In this document: positions 15,506 through 23,786 of the stretch, one piece after another | Layout of the letters: every line of letters begins with the position of its first letter | How positions within the stretch are numbered: position 1 is the stretch's first letter | From: Burkholderiaceae bacterium | Lineage (GTDB): Bacteria; Pseudomonadota; Gammaproteobacteria; Burkholderiales; Burkholderiaceae_C | Direction: 5' to 3' | NCBI GenBank assembly: GCA_019745555.1 | Contig: JAIESX010000036.1 | Span: 1-53,722 of the forward strand | DNA: 53,722 nucleotides | Made by a program: the position numbers and the translations under genes | The notes under the pieces: generated by a model | What the model was told of the DNA's origin: nothing | Databases searched by the model: none | Seen by the model: only the letters and a program-made list of their open reading frames with translations

Positions 15506-16609
15506 TTAAAGAGTGTGCGTGCGGTCGCCCGCGACAAAGCCCAGCGCTGGCCAGGCATCGCCCGCGGCCATGCCGATGACCTTGAAGAGCTCGCCCATCT
15601 CGTGCTCCATCAGCAGCTTGTGGGCCTGGGCGCGCGCGGGCAGCTCGGCGCTTTCCATCAGGCCGGCCAGGCCGCAGTTGAGCAGGAAGCGGCCTTGCGA
15701 GGTGTAGCCCAGCACGTTCATGCCGGCCTCCTGCGCGGCCAGCGCGATGCCGGTGAAATTGACGTGGGCCGTGATGTCCTTGAGCCCCACGTCCGTGAGT
15801 GGGTCGGGATCGGACTGGTGGGCGCGGTGGCACATGACCGTGCCCATGTGGCGCTGCGGGTGGTAGTACTCGGCCTCGGGAAAGCCGTAGTCGATGAAGA
15901 AGGCTGCGCCGCGGCGCAGGCGCTCGACCAGGGTGCGCACAAAGGCCTCGGCCTGGAAATGGATCTCGCTCAGGTAGTCGTGCTGGCCTTCCACGTCCAC
16001 CGGTGGGCGCAGCTTCGTGGGCCGGTCGGCCCAGACGAAACGCTCGCCACCGTCGGGCGCCAGGGCCACGCCGCGCTCGTGCCAGACGCCGCCCACACGG
16101 GCCAGCAGCTGCACGGGCATGGCGTCCAGCACCTCGTTGCCCACCACCACGCCCTGCATGCGCGCGGGCAGCTCGGCCGCCCACTGCACACGCTCACCAT
16201 ATTTCTGCAGCGTCTGCTGCTGGCGCGCGCGCAGCGCGCCGGAGACGTCGACGATGGTGTAGCGGCGCACGCGCTTGCCCAGCATCTCGAGCAGCTGCAG
16301 CGCCAGCGCGCCTGATCCGGCGCCGAACTCCCAGATCTCGTCGGTCTGGGTGCGCTCCAGGGCCTCGCCCACCTGGGCGGCAAGCGCGCGGCCGAACAGC
16401 GGCGAGAGCTCGGGCGCGGTCACGAAATCGCTGCCGGAACCTGGCATGAGCCCGAGCTTGCGCAGGTCGTTGGCGTAATAGCCCAGGCCCGGCGTGTACA
16501 GCGCGCGGTGCATGAAGTCGTCGAAAGGCAGCCAGCCCCCGGCCGCCTGGATGGCCTGCGCCATGCGGGTGGAAAGGGGGGTCGTTAAACTCTGGGCTGT
16601 ACTGCTCAC
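15506..16609 (-). CDS. SAM-dependent methyltransferase, MidA/NDUFAF7 family
   Basis: A 367-residue class I methyltransferase of the MidA/NDUFAF7 group. In mitochondria the homologue symmetrically dimethylates an arginine of a complex I subunit; bacterial roles are less clear. The N-terminal FDDFMHRALYTPGLGYYAN and FVTAPELSPLFGRAL are diagnostic. The SAM motif is EFGAGSGALA, and the family motifs GNEVLDAMP and FIDYGFPEAEYY are also present. I chose a GTG at 16609 (VSSTAQSLTTP...); the ATG at 16564 would remove 15 residues and the ATG at 16663 would run into the divergent gene. No start has an ideal Shine-Dalgarno, so the N-terminus is uncertain. Its 5' end lies 10 bases from the divergent folM-like gene. 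Confidence 0.88.
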   Translation of the reverse strand: MSSTAQSLTTPLSTRMAQAIQAAGGWLPFDDFMHRALYTPGLGYYANDLRKLGLMPGSGSDFVTAPELSPLFGRALAAQVGEALERTQTDEIWEFGAGSGALALQLLEMLGKRVRRYTIVDVSGALRARQQQTLQKYGERVQWAAELPARMQGVVVGNEVLDAMPVQLLARVGGVWHERGVALAPDGGERFVWADRPTKLRPPVDVEGQHDYLSEIHFQAEAFVRTLVERLRRGAAFFIDYGFPEAEYYHPQRHMGTVMCHRAHQSDPDPLTDVGLKDITAHVNFTGIALAAQEAGMNVLGYTSQGRFLLNCGLAGLMESAELPARAQAHKLLMEHEMGELFKVIGMAAGDAWPALGFVAGDRTHTL

Positions 16610-16619
16610 CCCCTGAATT

Positions 16620-17387
16620 ATGTCCCTCCCCGCCCGCACGGTCCTGGTCACCGGCTCGGCCAAGCGCCTGGGCCGCGAGATTGCGCTCGCCCTGGCGCAG
16701 GCCGGCTGGCAGATCGCCGTGCACTACCGCGGCTCGCAGGACGAGGCCATGCAGACCGTGGCCGACTGCGAACAGCTGGGCGTGGGCGCCGCGCCCTTCG
16801 ATGCCGATCTGGCAGACGAGGCGGCGGTTCGCGAGCTGCTGCCGCGCGTGATCGCGCATTTCGGCCAGGTCGACGCCGTGGTCAACAGCGCCGCGCTCTT
16901 CGAGCACGACAGCGCGGCCAGCTTCGGCTATGCCGCGCTGGAAAAGCATCTGCGTGCCAACACCGCGGCGCCCATCGTGCTGGCCCAGGCCCTGCACACC
17001 CATGTGCAGGAACGCGCGGGTGACGGTGTGGTGGTCAACCTGCTGGATCAGAAGCTCTGGAACCAGAACCCGGATTTCCTGAGCTACACGCTCTCCAAGG
17101 CCGCGCTCGAAGCCGCCAACACCATGCTGGCCCTGGCCCTGGCCCTGGCGCCCGATGTGCGCGTGGTGGGCGTGGCGCCCGGCCTCACACTGACCAGCGA
17201 CTACCTGACGCCCGAGAAGTTCGAGGCCCTGCACAAGCTCTCGCCGCTGGGCCGCTCGTCCACGCCGGCCGATGTGGCCGGTGCCGTGAAGTTCGCGCTG
17301 GACAACAGCGCCATCACCGGCACCACCCTGCTGGTCGACGGCGGCCAGCACCTGCAGCGCTTCACGCGCGATTTTTCGATGATGTGA
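16620..17387 (+). CDS. folM: FolM-like pteridine reductase (SDR family)
   Basis: A 255-residue short-chain dehydrogenase. The cofactor motif is TGSAKRLGR (residues 11-19), whose Arg is typical of NADPH-using pteridine reductases. The active site includes VVNSAALF, VVNLLDQ and YTLSKAALE (catalytic Tyr and Lys). PTR1/FolM members reduce dihydrobiopterin, dihydromonapterin or dihydrofolate. The following gene, folB, acts on dihydroneopterin, which supports a pterin substrate. The ATG is preceded by no clear Shine-Dalgarno. A general SDR with another substrate remains possible. Confidence 0.8.
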   Translation: MSLPARTVLVTGSAKRLGREIALALAQAGWQIAVHYRGSQDEAMQTVADCEQLGVGAAPFDADLADEAAVRELLPRVIAHFGQVDAVVNSAALFEHDSAASFGYAALEKHLRANTAAPIVLAQALHTHVQERAGDGVVVNLLDQKLWNQNPDFLSYTLSKAALEAANTMLALALALAPDVRVVGVAPGLTLTSDYLTPEKFEALHKLSPLGRSSTPADVAGAVKFALDNSAITGTTLLVDGGQHLQRFTRDFSMM

Positions 17388-17413
17388 GGCCGGGGCCACC
17401 CGCAGAGACCCGC

Positions 17414-17785
17414 ATGACCAAATCCATCGGCACCCAGATCCTCACGCTCACCGGCCTGCGCTTCGACGCCAACCTGGGCATCCTGGACCACGAGAAGCGT
17501 GCGCCCCAGCCCATCCAGGTCGACGCCGAGCTCAACCTCGGCCCGCAGCCCCTGCTGCCGCATGACGACGATATCAACCACGTGCTGGACTACCGCAAGG
17601 TGCGCGAGATCATCATCGACGAATGCCAGCGCGAGCACATGAACCTGCTGGAAAGCATGATCGGCAAGCTGGCCAACCGCCTGCTGCAGCTGCCGGGCGT
17701 GATCGGCGTGCGCGTCAAGATCGTCAAGCTGGAAATCTTCGACGACTGCGAAGTCGCCATCCGGGCCGAGACTGGCCAGTGGTGA
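17414..17785 (+). CDS. folB: Dihydroneopterin aldolase
   Basis: A 123-residue enzyme of folate synthesis that cleaves 7,8-dihydroneopterin to 6-hydroxymethyl-dihydropterin and glycolaldehyde, and may epimerise it to the monapterin form. Family features include LRFDANLGILDHEKRAPQPI, HVLDYRKVREIIIDE and LLESMIGKLANRLL, with the conserved Glu and Tyr, then the ending RVKIVKLEIFDDCEVA. The ATG at 17414 was chosen because the ten residues before it overlap the end of the SDR gene region and look non-conserved. It is 26 bases after folM and 56 before ttcA; probably one operon with folM. Confidence 0.93.
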   Translation: MTKSIGTQILTLTGLRFDANLGILDHEKRAPQPIQVDAELNLGPQPLLPHDDDINHVLDYRKVREIIIDECQREHMNLLESMIGKLANRLLQLPGVIGVRVKIVKLEIFDDCEVAIRAETGQW

Positions 17786-17841
17786 CGGAACCCAACCCGT
17801 GCATCGGGGCTCCAAGTCCCACTGATTGAATCGAGAACACC

Positions 17842-18768
17842 ATGAGTGCCGTCTGGATAGACCACGAACCCGCTGTCAGCAATGACAAGGCCCTGAAGAT
17901 CGAGCGCGAGACGCACAAGCTCGAGAAGCGCCTGTGCCGCAACGTCGGCCAGGCCATCATCGACTACAACATGATCGAAGAAGGCGACCGCGTCATGGTC
18001 TGCATGTCCGGCGGCAAGGACAGCTACGGCATGCTGGACATCCTGATGAAGCTCAAGGCCCGCGCGCCGATCGACTTCACCCTGGTCGCCGTCAACCTGG
18101 ACCAGAAGCAGCCGGGCTTCCCCGACCACATCCTGCCCGAATACCTGTCCAAACTCGGCATCGAGTTCCACATCGAGACGCAGGACACCTATTCCATCGT
18201 CAAGAAGAACATCCCCGAGGGCAAGACCATGTGCAGCCTGTGCAGCCGGCTGCGCCGCGGCATCCTCTACCGGGTGGCGCGTGAACTCAAGTGCAACAAG
18301 CTCGCGCTGGGCCACCACCGCGACGACATGCTGCAGACCTTCTTCCTCAACATGTTCTTCGGCGGCAAGCTCAAGGGCATGCCGCCCAAGCTCACCAGCG
18401 ACAACGGCGAATTCATCGTGATCCGCCCCATGGCCTACGTGGTCGAGAAGGACCTGATCCGCTGGGCTGAGCACCGCCAGTTCCCCATCATCCCCTGCAC
18501 GCTCTGCGGCAGCCAGGAGAACCTGCAACGCAAGCAGATCGGCAACCTGCTGCGCGAATGGGACAAGAAGTACCCGGGCCGGCTCGAGACCATGTTCACC
18601 GCGCTGCAGAACGTCGCGCCCTCGCACCTGATGGACGCCAAGCTGCACGATTTCCGCAACCTCAAGGCCACGGGCGTGCCCGATGAAAACGGCGACCTGG
18701 CCTTTGACGAGGAGGAATTGCCCGCCGCGCCCGCCCTGCCCGGCGGCGTGCAGGTGGTGCAACTCTGA
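17842..18768 (+). CDS. ttcA: tRNA 2-thiocytidine synthetase TtcA
   Basis: Iron-sulfur ATP-dependent thiolase that makes 2-thiocytidine at position 32 of certain tRNAs. The protein is 308 residues. The PP-loop is SGGKDS at residues 56-61. Cluster ligands are CSLC (Cys131, Cys134) and the third cysteine in PCTLCG (Cys219 or Cys222). [20 protein letters not shown] is the conserved helix after the PP-loop domain. A short linker to the next gene suggests a plus-strand operon continuing into the lipoprotein. Confidence 0.97.
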   Translation: MSAVWIDHEPAVSNDKALKIERETHKLEKRLCRNVGQAIIDYNMIEEGDRVMVCMSGGKDSYGMLDILMKLKARAPIDFTLVAVNLDQKQPGFPDHILPEYLSKLGIEFHIETQDTYSIVKKNIPEGKTMCSLCSRLRRGILYRVARELKCNKLALGHHRDDMLQTFFLNMFFGGKLKGMPPKLTSDNGEFIVIRPMAYVVEKDLIRWAEHRQFPIIPCTLCGSQENLQRKQIGNLLREWDKKYPGRLETMFTALQNVAPSHLMDAKLHDFRNLKATGVPDENGDLAFDEEELPAAPALPGGVQVVQL

Positions 18769-18779
18769 AAGGCAAGCCC

Positions 18780-19376
18780 ATGATGCGTCTGGTCACCCTG
18801 CTCACCGCCGCCCTGCTGCTGGGCGGCTGCTCCAGCATGCGCCTGGTCGAATCCCAGGTGCGCACCAGCACACCGGCCGAAGCCGCGCCCATCGAATCCG
18901 GCGCGCGCTACCGCTTCGAGCGCCTGCCCTCGCAGACCGACCCGGTGGAGAACGATTCCATCGACGCCATCGCCGAGGCAGAGCTGCAGGAAGTCGGTCT
19001 GTTGCGCGACGACAAGGCCGCGCGCTACAGCGTGCAGATCACCACGCGCATGGAATCCTTCTACGTGGACGACTGGGGTCGCCCCTACTCCGGCCGCACG
19101 TCCATCTTCATCGGCACGGGCGGCGGTTATTACGGCTCCGGCACCATGTTCGGCATGGGCATGCGCTTCCCGCCGCCCAGCCAGTACCGGCACGAAGTCA
19201 CGCTGCTGATCCGTGACCTGCAGAACAACCAGGTGGTCTACGAGACCCGCGCCACGCACGAAGGCCCCTGGAGCGACCGCTACAACATCCTGCGTGCCAC
19301 CCTGGCCGCCGCGCTGAAGGACTTTCCCCAGCCCTCGGCCGGCGCGCGGCGCGTCAAGGTCGAGATCCCGCGCTGA
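18780..19376 (+). CDS. DUF4136-like lipoprotein
   Basis: A 198-residue predicted lipoprotein. The signal MMRLVTLLTAALLLGGCSSM has lipobox LGGC with Cys about 17. The mature part has the pattern YRFERLP near residue 44, then an alternating strand domain with a Gly/Tyr-rich loop (GTGGGYYGSGTMFGMGM) and the end RATLAAALKDFPQP. This is the layout of the DUF4136 envelope lipoproteins, of unknown function. Either of the two adjacent ATGs could start it. It is 11 bases after ttcA and 14 before the phosphatase gene. Confidence 0.75.
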   Translation: MMRLVTLLTAALLLGGCSSMRLVESQVRTSTPAEAAPIESGARYRFERLPSQTDPVENDSIDAIAEAELQEVGLLRDDKAARYSVQITTRMESFYVDDWGRPYSGRTSIFIGTGGGYYGSGTMFGMGMRFPPPSQYRHEVTLLIRDLQNNQVVYETRATHEGPWSDRYNILRATLAAALKDFPQPSAGARRVKVEIPR

Positions 19377-19390
19377 ACGCCGCGACACGG

Positions 19391-20038
19391 ATGGAAACGA
19401 GCACCCGCATTCTTGCCATCCGCCATGGCGAAACCGCCTGGAACGTGGACACGCGCATCCAGGGCCATCTGGATATCCCGCTCAACGACACCGGCCGCTG
19501 GCAGGCACAACGCCTGGCGCGTGCCCTCGCCGCACGCGACGCCATCCACGCCGTCTACAGCAGCGACCTGCAACGCGCGCGTGAGACCGCGCAGGCCATC
19601 GCCGTGGCCACCGGCACACCCTTGCGCACCCATGCGGGTTTGCGCGAGCGCGGCTTCGGCCTCTTCGAAGGCAAGACCTACGCCGAGATCGAGCAGACCT
19701 GGCCCGAGGAATCCGAACACTGGCGCCGCCGCACGCCGGACTGGCAACCGCCCCAGGGCGGCGAATCGCTGCTCCAGGTGCGTGCACGCATCCTGCAGAC
19801 CCTGCAGGAGCTCGCGGCCCCGCACGCGGGCCAGCAGATCGTGCTGGTTGCCCACGGTGGCGTCATGGACCAGCTCTACCGCCTGGCCACGGGTCAGGAC
19901 CTGCAGGCCCCGCGCACCTGGCAGCTCGGCAACACCGCCGTCAACCGCCTGCTCTGGACACCCGAAGGCCTGTCCCTCGTGGGCTGGGCCGACACCTCCC
20001 ACCTCGAAGACGATGCCCTCGATGAATTCAGCACCTGA
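19391..20038 (+). CDS. Histidine phosphatase family protein
   Basis: A 215-residue phosphoglycerate-mutase-like phosphatase. The catalytic RHGE motif is at residues about 11-14 in LAIRHGETAWN. A second conserved Arg lies in SSDLQRARETAQAIA, the acid in RERGFGLFEGKTYAE, and the second catalytic His in LVAHGGVMDQL. The overall pattern is closest to GpmB/CobC-like members, but the substrate cannot be assigned. The last 17 bases overlap the start of the next gene, indicating translational coupling. Confidence 0.9.
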   Translation: METSTRILAIRHGETAWNVDTRIQGHLDIPLNDTGRWQAQRLARALAARDAIHAVYSSDLQRARETAQAIAVATGTPLRTHAGLRERGFGLFEGKTYAEIEQTWPEESEHWRRRTPDWQPPQGGESLLQVRARILQTLQELAAPHAGQQIVLVAHGGVMDQLYRLATGQDLQAPRTWQLGNTAVNRLLWTPEGLSLVGWADTSHLEDDALDEFST

Positions 20039-21182
20039 GTACGCCCCCGCCCGCCTGCACGCCCTGATCGGCCAGGGCGTGGCCGCCATCGACACCCCCG
20101 CCCTGGTGGTGGACCTCGACGCCATGGAGCGCAACCTGCAGCGCATGGCCGACTATGCCAAGGCGCACGGCATGAAGCTGCGCCCGCACGCCAAGATGCA
20201 CAAGAGCGCCACCCTGGGCCAACGCCAGATGCAGGCGGGCGCGGTGGGCCTGTGCGTGCAGAAGACCTCGGAAGCCGAGGCGCTGGCAGCGGCCGGCGTA
20301 CATGACCTCTACATCAGCAACGAGGTCATCGCCCCGGCCAAGCTGACACGCGTGGCTGCGCTGGCCCGCCAGCTCGCCGCCCAGGGTGGCCGCCTGGCGA
20401 TTGCGGTCGACAGTCTGCCGGGTATCGAACACCTGGCCCAGGCCCTGGGCCGCGGTGAGAACCTCATTGATGTCTACATCGAACTCGACGTCGGCCAGAA
20501 GCGCTGCGGCGTCGCCACCCCTGCGGACGTGGTGCCGCTGGCGCAGGTCATCGCCCGTCATCCCGCCCTGCGCCTGGCCGGCCTGCAGGCCTACAACGGC
20601 CGCGCCCAGCACCTGCGCAGCGTGGCCGAGCGCCGCGCCGCGCTGGCCGAGGTCGTGCGCCTGGTGCAGGAAACGCGCCGCCTGGTCGAGGCCGCGGGCC
20701 TGAGCCTGCCGCTGGTCACGGGCGCGGGCAGCGGCACCTTCGGCATTGAGTCCACCAGCGGCGTCTTCGGCGAGCTGCAGGCCGGCTCCTACCTCTTCAT
20801 GGACGGCGACTACGCACGCAACGAAGCCGATCCCGCGCAACCGGCCTTCGAGCACGCGCTCTTCGTCAAGACCCAGGTCATGAGCGCCAGCGCCGGCCAC
20901 GTGGTCGTGGACGCCGGCCACAAGAGCCACGCCATCGACTCCGGCCTGCCGCGCGTGCACGGCGCGCCGCTGGAAGCCACGGGCTGCAGCGACGAACACA
21001 CCACGCTGCGCGCCACGGGTGCAGCACCACTGCCAGCCCTGGGCAGCACGCTCTGGCTCATCCCGGGCCACTGCGACCCCACCGTCAATCTGCACGACTG
21101 GATGGTCGGCGTGCGTGGCGGCTTGCAGGCGGGCACGGTGGAAGAGCTGATCCGGGTCGATACGCGCGGCTGCCTGGACTGA
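20022..21182 (+). CDS. D-threonine aldolase / DSD1-type PLP enzyme
   Basis: A 386-residue fold-type III PLP enzyme. Schiff-base Lys58 lies in RPHAKMHKS. TGAGSGTFG is the PLP-phosphate binding turn. A C-terminal HxC metal site appears as PGHCDPTVNLHDW. This architecture fits D-threonine aldolase and eukaryotic-type D-serine dehydratase (DSD1), both metal-dependent; sequence alone does not separate them. The likely substrates are D-beta-hydroxy amino acids in the cytoplasm. The ATG at 20022 lies inside the end of the phosphatase gene; the much longer open frame upstream is a shadow of that gene. Confidence 0.88.
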   Translation: MNSAPEYAPARLHALIGQGVAAIDTPALVVDLDAMERNLQRMADYAKAHGMKLRPHAKMHKSATLGQRQMQAGAVGLCVQKTSEAEALAAAGVHDLYISNEVIAPAKLTRVAALARQLAAQGGRLAIAVDSLPGIEHLAQALGRGENLIDVYIELDVGQKRCGVATPADVVPLAQVIARHPALRLAGLQAYNGRAQHLRSVAERRAALAEVVRLVQETRRLVEAAGLSLPLVTGAGSGTFGIESTSGVFGELQAGSYLFMDGDYARNEADPAQPAFEHALFVKTQVMSASAGHVVVDAGHKSHAIDSGLPRVHGAPLEATGCSDEHTTLRATGAAPLPALGSTLWLIPGHCDPTVNLHDWMVGVRGGLQAGTVEELIRVDTRGCLD

Positions 21183-21231
21183 GCTGACAGCCGCCTGCGA
21201 TGCGGGTTTGTTCTCGGGTCGAGCGGGATCG

Positions 21232-21252
21232 GGCGCCGCCACAATCGGCGCC
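21232..21252 (+). promoter_or_regulatory. Stem-loop abutting the start of the AGMO-like gene
   Basis: GGCGCCG (21232-21238) pairs perfectly with CGGCGCC (21246-21252), the 3' arm ending at the base before the ATG. The loop contains CACAAT, a possible -10 hexamer (21240-21245) seven bases before the ATG. If transcription starts upstream the hairpin could limit ribosome access; if it starts at the ATG the mRNA would be leaderless. No Shine-Dalgarno is visible. Confidence 0.35.
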
Positions 21253-23034
21253 ATGAACGCCAGCCAGATCATCGTCCTCGCCACCCCGGTCTTCCTGCTG
21301 CTGATCGCCCTCGAATACGCCTGGGGCGTGGCGAAGAAGCGCAACACCTACCGCCTCAACGACGCCGTCAACAGCATCGGCCTGGGCATGCTGAGCCAGA
21401 TCAGCGCAGTGCTCACGCGCACCCTGCGTGTGGGCATCTATGTAGCTGTGTTCGAGCACGTGGCGCTGTGGCGCAACGACGCCTTCTGGCAAAGCTGGTA
21501 CGGCTGGGTGCTGGCGCTGGTGTTCTACGACTTCTGCTACTACTGGCTGCACCGCGCCGGCCACGAGGTGGCCGTGTTCTGGGCCGCGCACGTGGTGCAC
21601 CACCAGAGCCAGGACTACAACCTGTCCACCGCGCTGCGCCAGACCTCCAGCGGCGCGCTGCTGGGCTGGCTCTTCTACCTGCCCATGGCCCTGGCCGGCG
21701 TACCGCCGCTGGTCTTCGGCATCGTGGCGCTGATCGACCTGCTCTACCAGTTCTGGGTGCATACCGAGCACGTGGGCAAGCTGGGCTGGTTCGACCGCTG
21801 GTTCTGCAGCCCGTCCAACCACCGCGTGCATCACGCCGTGAACGAACGCTACCTGGACCGCAACTACGGCGGCGTGCTCATCGTCTGGGACCGGCTCTTC
21901 GGCAGCTTCAAGGAAGAAGACGAAAAGTGCGTCTACGGCACGCGCAGCCCGCTCAACAGCTGGGATCCGCTCTGGGCCAATGGCGAGGTCTACTGGGGCC
22001 CGGTGCACGACAGCTGGCACGCGCGCCGCTGGAGCGACAAGCTGCGCGTCTGGTTCAAGCCGCCGGGCTGGCGTCCGGCCGATGTGGCGGCACGCTTTCC
22101 CAAGCCGGCTTTCGACATCACGCGCGTGCAGCGCTACGATCCACCCGCCAGCCGCGGCGTGCAGGCCTTTGGCGCGCTGCAGTTCCTCCTGATGCTCGCG
22201 GGCTCGGTTCTCTTCCTCTGGTATTCCGAAGACCTGCCGCTGGCCCAGGCCGTGGTCTGGCTGCTGGCGCTGGCCACCGGCCTGTGGTGCACGGGCGCGG
22301 TCTTGCAGGGCCGGCTCTCGCTCACCGAGGTGCTCTTCATCGAGGCCGCGGCGCTCTCCACGGCCTGCGCGGCCACGGGCCACGTCGAGCTGCACCGCCT
22401 GTTCAAGCCGCTGGCGATGGTCGCAGCTATCATTTTGGTAGCGCGCAGCCACCCCTTCAAGAAGGCCTTTCCTTTGCAGCTGGCCTTGGTCGGCTCGCTG
22501 GCCGGTGACGTCTTCCTCATGGTGCCCGGCTACTTCATCCCCGGCCTGGTGAGCTTTCTCTGTGCGCACCTGGCCTATATCGCGGTATTCAAGAAGGACC
22601 TGGGCTGGTTTCCGAGCCGGCGCGCCCTGGCACTCACTCTGGGCTTCGGCCTCGTGATGTACGGCGTGCTCTGGGTCGGCGGCCTCCCGGCGGCCTTGCA
22701 CGTTCCGGTGGCAGCCTATGTGACGGTGATCGCCCTCATGGCCGCGCAGGCCATGGGCCGCGCCACCTTGCTGCGCACCCCGGGTTCGATCTGGGTGGCC
22801 GTGGGCGCGGGCTTCTTCATGCTCAGCGACACGCTGCTGGCGCTCAACAAATTCGTCTCGCCGCTGCCGCTGTCACAGCTCTGGGTGCTGTCCACCTATT
22901 ACCTGGCCCAGGTGCTGATCGTGCGCGGCCTGCTGGCCGATGCCGGCACACGGGCCGTGGATCAGTCGTCGCTGACCTCGACCATCTTTTCCGACTTGGC
23001 GAACACCCAGGCGATGGCGAAGCCCACCGAGTAG
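21253..23034 (+). CDS. AGMO-like fatty-acid hydroxylase fused to lysoplasmalogenase (YhhN) domain
   Basis: A 593-residue membrane protein with two parts. Residues 1-260 are a di-iron fatty-acid-hydroxylase domain with histidine boxes HRAGH (100-104), HVVHH (113-117), a His at 170 (WVHTEH) and HRVHH (190-194). Stretches such as DYNLSTALRQ, LLYQFW and DRNYGGVLIVWDRLFGSF closely match my memory of animal alkylglycerol monooxygenase, which cleaves ether lipids using tetrahydrobiopterin. Residues about 330-570 are a multi-helix region resembling the YhhN/TMEM86 lysoplasmalogenase family, which hydrolyses vinyl-ether lysolipids. I infer an ether-lipid-degrading fusion in the inner membrane. Its last 73 bases overlap the convergent MipA gene. 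Confidence 0.82.
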   Translation: MNASQIIVLATPVFLLLIALEYAWGVAKKRNTYRLNDAVNSIGLGMLSQISAVLTRTLRVGIYVAVFEHVALWRNDAFWQSWYGWVLALVFYDFCYYWLHRAGHEVAVFWAAHVVHHQSQDYNLSTALRQTSSGALLGWLFYLPMALAGVPPLVFGIVALIDLLYQFWVHTEHVGKLGWFDRWFCSPSNHRVHHAVNERYLDRNYGGVLIVWDRLFGSFKEEDEKCVYGTRSPLNSWDPLWANGEVYWGPVHDSWHARRWSDKLRVWFKPPGWRPADVAARFPKPAFDITRVQRYDPPASRGVQAFGALQFLLMLAGSVLFLWYSEDLPLAQAVVWLLALATGLWCTGAVLQGRLSLTEVLFIEAAALSTACAATGHVELHRLFKPLAMVAAIILVARSHPFKKAFPLQLALVGSLAGDVFLMVPGYFIPGLVSFLCAHLAYIAVFKKDLGWFPSRRALALTLGFGLVMYGVLWVGGLPAALHVPVAAYVTVIALMAAQAMGRATLLRTPGSIWVAVGAGFFMLSDTLLALNKFVSPLPLSQLWVLSTYYLAQVLIVRGLLADAGTRAVDQSSLTSTIFSDLANTQAMAKPTE

Positions 23035-23786
23035 TTCTCGCGCTTCTGCACCAGCGGGCTGTCGGTAAAGACGGCGCTGCGCAGGTCGTCGTACTTGGCG
23101 AAGGCCCCCATCCAGACATCGCCGCGCCGCCGGCTCATGCCGATGGTGAACTGCCGCCCCGAAGCGCCGTCCGTGGCGCTGTAGGCCGGACGCGTGGCCG
23201 TGGCGTACTGTGGCGCCACGTCGTAGAAATAGGCGTGGTAGCCGCGGTCGCCGCGCAGCCAGCCCAGCTGCAGGCCCAGATCCCAGCCGCTCTGGGCGAC
23301 GTTCTTGAGGTCCAGGTTGAGCAGGGGGTGGTGAATCCAGCCCACGTGGTCAAAGCGGCCGAAGTTCACGGCATAGACGGCGCGCACCGGCAGGCGCAGG
23401 TCCAGATTGGTGTGCCTGCGCTCGTCGTAATAGAGGTGAAACTGCAGCTCGGGGCCGAGCTCCAGCGTGGGGTCCAGATCCGGCATGCCTTGGCGCGCGC
23501 GGCTGTCCTTGCTCTTCACAGGCACCGAGCCGTTGACGCTGATGTCCAGCTCCACCCGGTCATGACGGAAGAGCAGGCCGCGCACGCGCTCGCGCTCCAC
23601 GCGCAGGAACTTGCCGCGGTACTGCACATAGGGCGTGGGAAGCACATAGGTGCGCCGCTCCTCGGCACCGCGGTAGATCGGAAAATCCACCGCGCCCACG
23701 CCCATGCCCAGCTCCCACTCGGGCTTGAGTTCGGCCTGCGCGCCCAGCGCCAGACCGGCCAGCAGCCACAGCATGTTCTTCTTCAT
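22962..23786 (-). CDS. MipA/OmpV family outer-membrane protein
   Basis: A 274-residue outer-membrane beta-barrel. A signal peptide ([18 protein letters not shown]) precedes an amphipathic beta pattern beginning WELGMGVGAVDFPIYRGAEE, the family hallmark of an early Y-x-G-(A/S) segment, with the final strand YSVGFAIAWVFAKSEKMVEV. MipA in E. coli scaffolds a transglycosylase, while other members act as porins or stress proteins. Here its ATG overlaps the stop of the ABC ATPase gene, so it is the last gene of the efflux operon and may be the outer-membrane exit or partner. The 3' end overlaps the AGMO-like gene by 73 bases. Confidence 0.9.
   Translation of the reverse strand: MKKNMLWLLAGLALGAQAELKPEWELGMGVGAVDFPIYRGAEERRTYVLPTPYVQYRGKFLRVERERVRGLLFRHDRVELDISVNGSVPVKSKDSRARQGMPDLDPTLELGPELQFHLYYDERRHTNLDLRLPVRAVYAVNFGRFDHVGWIHHPLLNLDLKNVAQSGWDLGLQLGWLRGDRGYHAYFYDVAPQYATATRPAYSATDGASGRQFTIGMSRRRGDVWMGAFAKYDDLRSAVFTDSPLVQKRENYSVGFAIAWVFAKSEKMVEVSDD

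Noticed and set aside
19413..20021. Longer version of the D-threonine aldolase-like gene starting inside the phosphatase gene
   Set aside because: The upstream part is an out-of-frame reading of the phosphatase gene, and the enzyme's family N-terminus fits the ATG at 20022.
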